Positions 57,647 through 64,000 of a stretch of 64,000 nt of DNA are shown in pieces. Position numbers and translations under genes: made by a program. The stretch lies in contig JADJOJ010000004.1 of assembly GCA_016713825.1 (NCBI GenBank), positions 310,001 to 374,000 on the forward strand, given 5' to 3'. The notes beneath the pieces were generated by a model, which searched no databases, was not told the origin of the DNA, and worked only from the letters and a program-made list of their open reading frames with translations. This DNA comes from Candidatus Leptofilum gracile. GTDB lineage: Bacteria; Chloroflexota; Anaerolineae; Promineifilales; Promineifilaceae. Numbering within the stretch: position 1 is the stretch's first letter; each line of letters starts with the position of its first letter.

Positions 57647-58768
57647 ATGTTATCGAAAGCATCCCGACAACTTGTTTCGATTGGTTTACTCATCTTTTTG
57701 GCCCTGCTGCTGGCAGCCTGTGGCTCTTCTGCAGAAACAGCCACTACGGCAGACGGCGTAGCGGCCGAACCAGATCCAGCAGCTGACCCCGAAGCGGTGG
57801 CCGTAACCGAAGGCGACGGCACGGCGGGCAGCCTGGTTGTTTACTCCGGGCGCAGCGACAGCCTGGTAGGCCCCATCATTGAGCGCTTTGCCCAGGAGAC
57901 GGGCATCGACGTGGAGGTGCGCTACGGCAGCACCTCAGAAATGGCGGGCGTGCTGCTGGAAGAAGGGGCCAACAGCCCGGCCGACGTTTTCTATGCTCAG
58001 GACCCCGGCGGTTTGGGCGCGATTGCCAACGCGGGCCTGTTTGCCACCTTGCCAGAGAACACGATTGCGCAGGTGCCAGAACGGTTTGCTCCGGCAGATG
58101 GCAACTGGGTGGGCATCTCTGGCCGGGCGCGGGTGGTGGTTTACAACACCAACGTCATCACGGATCCTGGTAATCAGCTACCAGAAGATATTTTTGATTT
58201 TGTGGATCCGGAGTGGAACGGCCGTATCGGTTGGGCTCCCAGCAACGGCTCATTCCAGGCGATGGTCACCGCCATGCGGGCCACCTGGGGCGAGGCACAA
58301 ACCCGCGAATGGCTGGCGGGCATTCAGGCCAACAATCCCGTTGTCTACAGCAGCAACACCCCCGTCGTTTCCGGCGTGGCCGCTGGCGAAGTCGATGTCG
58401 GCTTTGTGAACCATTATTACCTCTACCGCTTCCTGGCTGAAGAAGGCGAAAGCTTTCCGGCGCGCAACCAGTTCTTGCCGGGTGGTGGCCCTGGTTCCCT
58501 CATCATGGTTTCTGGCGCGGGCATTTTGAACACAGCCCCCAATGCCGAAAACGCCCAACGCTTTATCGACTTTTTGCTATCCACCGAAGCCCAGCAATAT
58601 TTTGCCGACGAAACGTTTGAATATCCCGTGGTGGAAGGCGTGGCCATTGACCCCAGTTTGCCTGCATTCTCAGAGCTGGATGCAGTGGCCCTCAGCATCT
58701 CCATGAACGACCTGGCCGACCTTGAAGGCACGCAGGACCTGCTCCTTGAACTCGGCATCATCGAATAA
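57647..58768 (+). CDS. fbpA: Iron(III) ABC transporter substrate-binding lipoprotein
   Basis: A 373-aa lipoprotein; signal LLIFLALLLAAC with a lipidated Cys near residue 25. SLVVYSGRSDSLVGPIIERF is the typical start of Fbp/AfuA domains, and AQDPGGLGAIANAGLF and VSGVAAGEVDVGFVNHYYLYR with the paired tyrosines are the iron-binding features. ATG at 57647 has GAAGGAGAA upstream. It delivers Fe(III) to the permease encoded 433 bp downstream. Confidence 0.92.
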   Translation: MLSKASRQLVSIGLLIFLALLLAACGSSAETATTADGVAAEPDPAADPEAVAVTEGDGTAGSLVVYSGRSDSLVGPIIERFAQETGIDVEVRYGSTSEMAGVLLEEGANSPADVFYAQDPGGLGAIANAGLFATLPENTIAQVPERFAPADGNWVGISGRARVVVYNTNVITDPGNQLPEDIFDFVDPEWNGRIGWAPSNGSFQAMVTAMRATWGEAQTREWLAGIQANNPVVYSSNTPVVSGVAAGEVDVGFVNHYYLYRFLAEEGESFPARNQFLPGGGPGSLIMVSGAGILNTAPNAENAQRFIDFLLSTEAQQYFADETFEYPVVEGVAIDPSLPAFSELDAVALSISMNDLADLEGTQDLLLELGIIE

Positions 58769-58784
58769 AATTGGCCCATGATGC

Positions 58785-58824
58785 GTGATGCGTGACCAGA
58801 AGTAGATCGGCGGTCACGCATCAC
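58785..58824. repeat. GTGATGCGTGACC hairpin downstream of fbpA
   Basis: Perfect 13-bp inverted repeat (58785-58797 with 58812-58824) and a 14-base loop, made of ATGCGTG words. No T run follows. The 58825-59201 remainder has further inverted words (TTAACTTTAGAGTTAA near 58876; ATCTTTGCA/TGCAAAGAT at 58988 and 59078) and no gene. Confidence 0.75.
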
Positions 58825-59201
58825 GTTTCATACCAAACAACACGGAATCCCCCAAAATGCAGCCGCTTTTAACCTCGGTTAACTTTAGAGTTAACGTCTT
58901 GCATATTTGGCTTGATCGTTTGTTAACTCAAAAGTTGACCGCCCCCTCTTGTTTCAAACCATTTTCTCAAGATAATCCTACTCATTATCTTTGCACTTTT
59001 GATTGTCATTCCCCCACCTTCGTGAGGGCAGGCTCCGCGAATGCGGGTATGACGCTACCTCTGGTGGGTTTAAAATCTGCAAAGATAGTGCCTACTGAAG
59101 GTAGCCGGACTTTTTTGAGTAAATTCAGGTCCTGAGGGTTTTTAACTAATAGTCGTTCAGGTTAAGCGAAAACCGTTAGGCTCTTTTGCAGGGAAAACAA
59201 G

Positions 59202-60884
59202 ATGGGTGTGACTGATTTTGGCAGTGTGCGATCTCTGCCGAGAATCAAAGTTGAATTAGGGCAGACCTGGCTGCGCCAGCGGCATTGGTCGGTGTTTCAT
59301 TGGCTGCTGGTGGGCAGTGCTGGGCTGGTAGCGGCGCTCATTTTGATTGTGCCAATCTACCTGCTGCTGCGCATCGGCACCGGTTGGGCGGAAGCGTGGG
59401 CCACACTTTCCCAGCCGCGCACGCTGGAAATTTTGGGCAACACGCTGGGGTTGGCGGTAGCCGTAACGGCCGCTTCCATCCTCATTGCCGTGCCCCTGGC
59501 CTGGCTCACCACCAGCACCGATTTGCCCGGCAAGCGCTTCTGGGCGGTGATTGTCGCCCTGCCGCTGGTGGTGCCCAGCTACGTAGCCGCCTACCTTTTT
59601 GCCTCAATTCTGACCCCCAAAGGTTTATTGCAACAAATGTTGTACCCCATCTTCGGCATTGAGCGGCTGCCGAACTTTTACGGCTTCCCCGGTGCCTTCC
59701 TGGTGCTGACGCTGGTGAGCTATCCGTTCATCTTCCTCACCGTGCGCAGCGCCCTGAAGAAAATGGATCCGGCGCTGGTGGAAGCGGCGCGCAGCCTGGG
59801 GCTGTCGCCGTGGCGGGCGTTTTGGCGGGTGACCTTGCCTTATTTACGGCCGTCTATCACCGCAGGCAGTTTGCTCGTCATGCTCTACACTTTGCGCGAC
59901 TTTGGCGCGGTCACCATGCTGCAATACTCCACCTTCACCCGCATCATCTACAACCGCTACCTGGGCTACAAGCTAGACATGGCGGCGGCGATGGCGCTGG
60001 TGCTGGTGTTGGTAACGGCCGTTATCCTCATTCTGGAACAGCGCAGCCAGGGCAAAGCCCGCTACGCCCGCGTCTCCATTGGCGTGGCCCGGGCACAGAC
60101 CCCCACAAAGCTGGGGCGCTGGCGCTGGCTGGGGCTGGGCTTCACCGGCCTGCTCTCTTTTTGGGCGCTGCTGGTGCCCGCTTTTGGCCTGGCTTACTGG
60201 TTTTGGCGCGGCCTGAACCAGGATTGGGCCGTCAGGAGCCTGGGCGCGGCCCAAACCAATGTGGAATCTCTCGTATCTTTGATCGAACCGGCCTGGAATT
60301 CGCTCTCCGCCTCGCTGCTGGGCGCGGGGCTGGCCATGCTGCTGGCGCTGCCCATCGCCATTTTGGTGGTGCGCCGACCGGGGCGGCTGAGCCGGTTGTT
60401 TGAGCGGCTAACCTATGCCAGCTTTGCCCTGCCGGGCATTGTGGTGGCCCTGGCCTACGTCTTTTTTGGCACCAACTACGCCCCGTCGCTTTACCAGACG
60501 TTGCCGATGCTGCTCATCGCTTACGTTATTTTGTTCATCCCGCAGGCGGTGGGGGCGCAGCGCAGTTCGCTGCTGCAAGTCTCGTCGAGCCTGGAGGAAG
60601 CGGCGCAAAGTTTGGGGAAACGGCCGTCTACCATTTTTCGCCGCATTACCCTGCCGCTGGTGAAACCGGGCATGCTGGCCGGCGGGGCGCTGGTGTTCCT
60701 CACCTGCATGAAGGAGCTGCCCGCCACCCTCATTTTGAGCCCGCTCGGCTTTAACACCCTGTCCGCCGAAATCTGGTCCAACATCGGCGAAGCATTCTTC
60801 GCCCGCGCCGCCGCCCCCACCCTGCTGCTGCTCCTGCTCTCCTCCATCCCCCTGGCCTGGATGACGCTGCGAGAGAAGGAATAA
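59202..60884 (+). CDS. fbpB: Iron(III) ABC transporter permease, two-domain
   Basis: A 560-aa membrane protein with 12 helices, composed of two BPD_transp_1 domains, as in FbpB. EAA loops are EAARSLGLSPWRAFWRVTLP near residue 200 and EEAAQSLGKRPSTIFRRITLP near residue 468, which contact the ATPase. It is the partner of FbpA and of the FbpC ATPase 105 bp downstream. Confidence 0.92.
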   Translation: MGVTDFGSVRSLPRIKVELGQTWLRQRHWSVFHWLLVGSAGLVAALILIVPIYLLLRIGTGWAEAWATLSQPRTLEILGNTLGLAVAVTAASILIAVPLAWLTTSTDLPGKRFWAVIVALPLVVPSYVAAYLFASILTPKGLLQQMLYPIFGIERLPNFYGFPGAFLVLTLVSYPFIFLTVRSALKKMDPALVEAARSLGLSPWRAFWRVTLPYLRPSITAGSLLVMLYTLRDFGAVTMLQYSTFTRIIYNRYLGYKLDMAAAMALVLVLVTAVILILEQRSQGKARYARVSIGVARAQTPTKLGRWRWLGLGFTGLLSFWALLVPAFGLAYWFWRGLNQDWAVRSLGAAQTNVESLVSLIEPAWNSLSASLLGAGLAMLLALPIAILVVRRPGRLSRLFERLTYASFALPGIVVALAYVFFGTNYAPSLYQTLPMLLIAYVILFIPQAVGAQRSSLLQVSSSLEEAAQSLGKRPSTIFRRITLPLVKPGMLAGGALVFLTCMKELPATLILSPLGFNTLSAEIWSNIGEAFFARAAAPTLLLLLLSSIPLAWMTLREKE

Positions 60885-60985
60885 TTAATGGTGAATGGTA
60901 AATTTTTAATGGTTCATTATTTGTTCGCACGCCAGTTCATTTACAATTAACCATTAACCATTCACCATTAGCAATTAACCATTAT
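60884..60985. repeat. AATGGTGAATGG word repeat (family F), copy 2
   Basis: ATTAATGGTGAATGGTAAATT and the complement TTAACCATTAACCATTCACC, between fbpB and fbpC. The words match 3630-3668. Confidence 0.8.
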
Positions 60986-60989
60986 CCCC

Positions 60990-62039
60990 ATGTCCACCGT
61001 CACCTGCCGTAACCTCTACAAATCGTTTGAAAATATGCCTGTGGTGCAAGATGTAAGCCTGTCTGTGCCGCCGGGGCAGATTTTGGTGCTGCTGGGGCCG
61101 AGCGGCTGCGGCAAAACAACCACGCTGCGCCTGATTGCCGGGTTTGAGACGTTGGACAACGGCCGTATCGAAATCGACAACCAGCTCATGGCCGACGGAT
61201 CCACCCACGTGCCGCCAGAAAAGCGGCGCGTAGGCATTGTGTTCCAGGATTACGCCATCTTCCCCCACCTGAGCCTGGCCCAAAATGTGGGCTTTGGCCT
61301 CAAGCGGGGCCAAGCGGCGCGGGTAGAGGAGATGCTGAATTTTGTGGGCCTGGGCGGGCTGGGCGGGCGGATGCCGCACCAGCTGTCTGGCGGGCAGCAG
61401 CAGCGGGTGGCGTTGGCCCGAGCTTTAGCGCCGCAACCAGTCGTTTTGCTGCTAGACGAACCATTTTCCAACCTGGACGCTGCCCTGCGGGTGGAGATGC
61501 GCCAGGAGGTGCGGCGCTTGTTGAAGGCGAGTGGGACAACGGCCGTTTTTGTCACGCACGATCAGGAAGAGGCGTTGTTTATGGGCGACCAGGTGGGGGT
61601 GATGCACGCTGGGCACCTGGAACAGGTGGGCACCCCCGAAGCGATTTTCCACCAGCCGCGCACCCGCTTTGTGGCCGAGTTCTTGGGCCAGACCGACTTT
61701 TTACCCGGCACAGTAACCAACCACGGCGTACAGACGCCGCTGGGCACCCTGCCGCAAACGCTGCCGCTGGCCAGCGGAACGGCCGTTGAAGTGGCCATCC
61801 GCCCCGATGATTTGCTGCTGACGCCAGATGAAGGGGGGAACGGCCGTATCGTTTCGCGGCAGTTTGTGGGCATCGCCTTTGTCTACGAGGTGCGCCTGGA
61901 CGACGGCACGCGCATCCACAGCTGGCAGCCGCATGAGAACAGTATGGGGGAGGGAACGGCCGTTTCCGTCCAGTTTGCCGCCCCCCATTCGCTGCCCTGT
62001 TTCTACCAAAACCACGTCGTTTCCGACAAAAGTCGCTGA
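60990..62039 (+). CDS. fbpC: Iron(III) ABC transporter ATP-binding protein
   Basis: A 349-aa ATPase. Walker A is GPSGCGKTTTLR near residue 35, Q-loop VFQDYAIFPHLS, signature LSGGQQQRVALARAL and Walker B VVLLLDEPFSNLD with switch THDQEEA. A TOBE-like C-terminal domain follows. It energises the FbpB permease. Confidence 0.93.
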   Translation: MSTVTCRNLYKSFENMPVVQDVSLSVPPGQILVLLGPSGCGKTTTLRLIAGFETLDNGRIEIDNQLMADGSTHVPPEKRRVGIVFQDYAIFPHLSLAQNVGFGLKRGQAARVEEMLNFVGLGGLGGRMPHQLSGGQQQRVALARALAPQPVVLLLDEPFSNLDAALRVEMRQEVRRLLKASGTTAVFVTHDQEEALFMGDQVGVMHAGHLEQVGTPEAIFHQPRTRFVAEFLGQTDFLPGTVTNHGVQTPLGTLPQTLPLASGTAVEVAIRPDDLLLTPDEGGNGRIVSRQFVGIAFVYEVRLDDGTRIHSWQPHENSMGEGTAVSVQFAAPHSLPCFYQNHVVSDKSR

Positions 62040-62076
62040 ACAGGTCTGCACTTGTTTGTATAATCGGAGGAAATTC

Positions 62077-62144
62077 GGTAATTAAGTAATTGAGTAATTA
62101 TGTCAATTGCCTAATTTCTCAATTACCCAATTACCCAATTACAA
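62077..62144. repeat. Family B word repeat before ferritin
   Basis: TAATTAAGTAATTGAGTAATT and the complement AATTACCCAATTACCC, ending 13 bases before the ferritin start codon. Any transcript from fbpC would carry this hairpin next to the ferritin ribosome-binding site. Confidence 0.8.
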
Positions 62145-62157
62145 AATGGAGAGTACC

Positions 62158-62667
62158 ATGATTATTAAACCCAAAGTTGTAGAAGCAATGAACGCTCAAA
62201 TCCAGAGCGAGTTTGCGGCATCGGCGCAGTACGTGGCCATTGCCGTCTATTTTGATGGCGAAACCCTACCCGATCTGGCCGCTTTTTTCTATCGCCAGGC
62301 GGAAGAAGAGCGGATGCACGCCATGAAATTTGTCCACTTCATGCTAGAAGCTGGAGCCAAGCCGATCATCCCGGGCTTGCCGGAGATGCGCAACGCGTTC
62401 GACAGCGCCAGCGATGCGGTGCAGTTTGCCTTGGATCAGGAAGTAAAAGTAACCAACCAGATCAACAATCTGATTTCCATCGCCGATGCGGAAAAGGATT
62501 ACGCCAGCAGCCAGTTCCTGCAATGGTTTGTCACCGAGCAGGTGGAAGAGGTGGATTCGATGACCACGCTGCTGAACACCATCAAACACGCAGGCGGCGC
62601 GCTGCTGCTGGTGGAAGATTTTGTGCGGCGTACGATGGCCACCGGTGGTGGCGAGGCTGCGGAGTAG
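62158..62667 (+). CDS. Ferritin (FtnA type)
   Basis: A 169-aa four-helix protein. The ferroxidase residues are visible in NAQIQSEFAASAQYVAIAVYFD (Glu, Tyr), EEERMHAMKFVHFMLE (ExxH) and the later FLQWFVTEQVEEVDSM. The length fits non-haem ferritin. ATG at 62158 has GGAGAG upstream; longer frames translate the repeat. It stores iron imported by FbpABC. Confidence 0.94.
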   Translation: MIIKPKVVEAMNAQIQSEFAASAQYVAIAVYFDGETLPDLAAFFYRQAEEERMHAMKFVHFMLEAGAKPIIPGLPEMRNAFDSASDAVQFALDQEVKVTNQINNLISIADAEKDYASSQFLQWFVTEQVEEVDSMTTLLNTIKHAGGALLLVEDFVRRTMATGGGEAAE

Positions 62668-62679
62668 GTTGAATTGCTA

Positions 62680-62927
62680 AACCTGACAGGTTTTCAAAGT
62701 ACGTGAGAAGAGGGTTGATTTTGGATAGCGAAGAACCTTGTTTGATGAGATTCGCCGTAAACCTGTCAGGACAAAGAGAAGAGAGTTGATTTTGGATAGC
62801 AAAGAACCTTGTTTGATGAGATTCGCCGTAAACCTGTCAGGTTTACAAAGTACGTGAGAAGAGGGTTGATTTTGGATAGCGAAGAACCTTGTTTGATGAG
62901 ATTCGCCGTAAACCTGTCAGGTTTTTT
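62680..62927. repeat. Tandem repeat of 71-80-bp units
   Basis: Three copies of GTTGATTTTGGATAGC, starting at 62714, 62785 and 62865. Each is followed by GAACCTTGTTTGATGAGATT and CGCCGTAAACCTGTCAGG. The array opens with a 15-base palindrome AAACCTGACAGGTTT and ends with CCTGTCAGGTTTTTT. It fills the spacer up to 4 bases from the next gene. Confidence 0.9.
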
Positions 62928-62930
62928 AAA

Positions 62931-63836
62931 ATGATGATAGCAACTCCCCAACCTGCCCCCGATTTTTATTGCACTGACTGGTCGTTGGCCATTGATGAGC
63001 CGCTGGCGGGCACGGCCGTTTCCAGCAAAATCTGGCTCTTTCTAGAGGTCAACCAGCCGTGGACGGCCAAAGCCACCAGCGACAACAGCCTGCCCCAGCC
63101 GGTGCAAAGTTGGCTGGCGGAACAGGGCGGGGTGGTAAACGGCCGTCTCCAATTCATCAAGCAGCCGCGCGGCGAACGAACGGGCTGGGCCTTCTTCGTG
63201 GCCGTCTTTGGCGACACCGCTTCTCGCCTCTACCGCTTTGATCTGGCCCACTACGACGAGCTGTTTGCGCTGGATTTGCCCGCCATCGTGGCGGGTGCCT
63301 CGCGCTACGAGACGAACCGCACCACCGAGCCGCACATGTTGGTGTGTACCAACGGCAAGCGGGACGTCTGCTGTGCCCTGCACGGCGTGGCCCTGCTGCG
63401 GGCACTCGCCGCGGCCAACGTGCCGGGCCTGTGGGAGACGACGCACCTGGGCGGCCATCGCTTTGCGCCCACGCTGCTCACCTTGTCGGATGGGGTGAAT
63501 TACGGCCGTATCCAACCAGAAGATGTGCCCCAACTACTCACCAATCTACAAAACCGCACCCTCTGGCTGGACAAGCTGCGCGGGCGGGTGTGCTACGAAC
63601 CGGTGGTGCAGGTAGCGGAACAGTTTTTGCGGGAGGAAACGGCCGAATTTCACCTGGACGCCTACCAACACATCGCCACCCAAACACGCGCCGAGGGCGT
63701 CTGGCAGGTGCAGTTTCAGGCCCGTGATGGCCAGCCGCACACCGTCACCGTGGAAACGGCCGCCCCGCTGGTAACGTATCCCAGCTCTGGCTCGCGCACC
63801 CCAAAAACCTTTCCCCAATTTCGCGCTGCCCTTTGA
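62931..63836 (+). CDS. Sucrase/ferredoxin-like family protein
   Basis: A 301-aa protein. The N-terminal half is a conserved region beginning DFYCTDWSLAIDEPLAGTA, and the thioredoxin-like half has MLVCTNGKRDVCCALHG with three cysteines near residues 142-153, the likely [2Fe-2S] site, followed by GHRFAPTLLTLSDGVNYGRI. ATG at 62931 is chosen; an ATG at 62889 would translate the tandem repeat. The physiological role of the family is not defined. Its position next to iron uptake and ferritin fits an iron-sulfur protein. Confidence 0.85.
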   Translation: MMIATPQPAPDFYCTDWSLAIDEPLAGTAVSSKIWLFLEVNQPWTAKATSDNSLPQPVQSWLAEQGGVVNGRLQFIKQPRGERTGWAFFVAVFGDTASRLYRFDLAHYDELFALDLPAIVAGASRYETNRTTEPHMLVCTNGKRDVCCALHGVALLRALAAANVPGLWETTHLGGHRFAPTLLTLSDGVNYGRIQPEDVPQLLTNLQNRTLWLDKLRGRVCYEPVVQVAEQFLREETAEFHLDAYQHIATQTRAEGVWQVQFQARDGQPHTVTVETAAPLVTYPSSGSRTPKTFPQFRAAL

Positions 63837-63900
63837 ACCTGTCCTGGTCATCTGGTCAAAAACTAACGCGCTTCAAATAGACGGCCGTTCCTCATTCTGT

Positions 63901-63906
63901 TATACT
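63901..63906 (+). promoter_or_regulatory. -10 element of the tmRNA promoter
   Basis: TATACT at 63901-63906, 12 bases before the first G of tmRNA. No clear -35 is visible; an ACGGCCGT octamer lies at 63881. Confidence 0.4.
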
Positions 63907-63917
63907 TACACCCGTCT

Positions 63918-64000
63918 GGGGATGACTGGCTTCGACGGGGAAGGTTGGTCCTGGACTGCAAGCCGAGCACGCTTTACACCTCGTAAAACTGGAAGCAAAC
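63918..64000 (+). ncRNA. ssrA: Transfer-messenger RNA (5' part; cut by window end)
   Basis: GGGGATGACTGGCTTCGACG is the conserved 5' end of tmRNA, which pairs with the 3' end to form the tRNA-like domain. The window ends in GGAAGCAAAC, which fits the resume codon GCA (63995-63997) followed by AAC, the usual Ala-Asn start of the tag peptide. Confidence 0.93.

Noticed and set aside
62680..62927. Possible CRISPR array or phage attachment region
   Set aside because: Units are contiguous 71-80-bp tandem repeats with no spacers and no integrase nearby.
1..64000. Insertion sequences or prophage genes
   Set aside because: No transposase, integrase, capsid or terminase was recognised in any frame.

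Overview
The window is chromosomal DNA from a bacterium that is most likely a member of the Chloroflexota, in the Anaerolineae/Ardenticatenia-like filamentous group. Evidence for this is the gene content: BTAD/NB-ARC/TPR regulators, strings of GT-C membrane proteins of the LDPDMWWHL and DDAWIH types, a minimal Tad pilus locus without a secretin, NarL/DegS two-component pairs, and lipoprotein-anchored proteases. Base composition is GC-rich, at roughly 55-60 percent by eye, except for a visibly AT-richer stretch at about 10.5-16.5 kb. The taxonomic call is an inference.

Layout. 1-0.8 kb holds a roadblock-like protein, then a HAD phosphatase. 2.0-10.5 kb is a cell-surface glycosylation block: a polyprenyl-phosphate sugar synthase, a methyltransferase and four polytopic GT-C type membrane proteins. 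10.7-18.0 kb has a NarL regulator, a DegS-like kinase and a Tad/Flp pilus cluster: a 50-aa Flp pilin, TadZ with a receiver domain, TadA, TadB and TadC. 18.0-22.0 kb holds ComF, ribosome hibernation factor, LMW phosphatase, Nif3-like protein and glycine C-acetyltransferase. 22.1-28.4 kb is on the minus strand: a beta-CASP RNase, RNase D, an SDR epimerase and RecJ. 28.4-28.6 kb contains a strongly structured RNA candidate. It is followed by a tandem repeat and proS. 30.5-35.1 kb has a nucleoside phosphorylase, a beta-helix surface protein and an HtrA-like lipoprotein protease with a small partner, divergent from a 1049-aa BTAD regulator. 38.5-49.5 kb has Lnt, an EamA transporter, an ABC-2 exporter, ornithine aminotransferase, a phosphate-binding-type lipoprotein, UppP, Tgt and a SET-domain protein. 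50-54 kb has a large hybrid kinase and a membrane protein. A SAM-I riboswitch at 54.2-54.5 kb precedes a transsulfuration enzyme and aspartate kinase. 57.6-63.8 kb is an iron block: FbpA, FbpB, FbpC, ferritin and a sucrase/ferredoxin-like protein. The window ends inside tmRNA.

Two features cut across the whole window. First, the palindromic octamer ACGGCCGT occurs about 115 times by my reading (about one per 550 bp, against one or two expected). It occurs in genes and spacers, on all codon phases, and is nearly absent from the pilus cluster. Second, most gene junctions carry short self-complementary repeats from at least ten unrelated sequence families. One copy sits in frame inside a membrane protein and one fills the P3 loop of the SAM riboswitch. 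Others supply stop codons or overlap starts. Three longer dispersed repeats (104-135 bp) occur as pairs. I saw no insertion sequence, CRISPR array, tRNA or rRNA gene.
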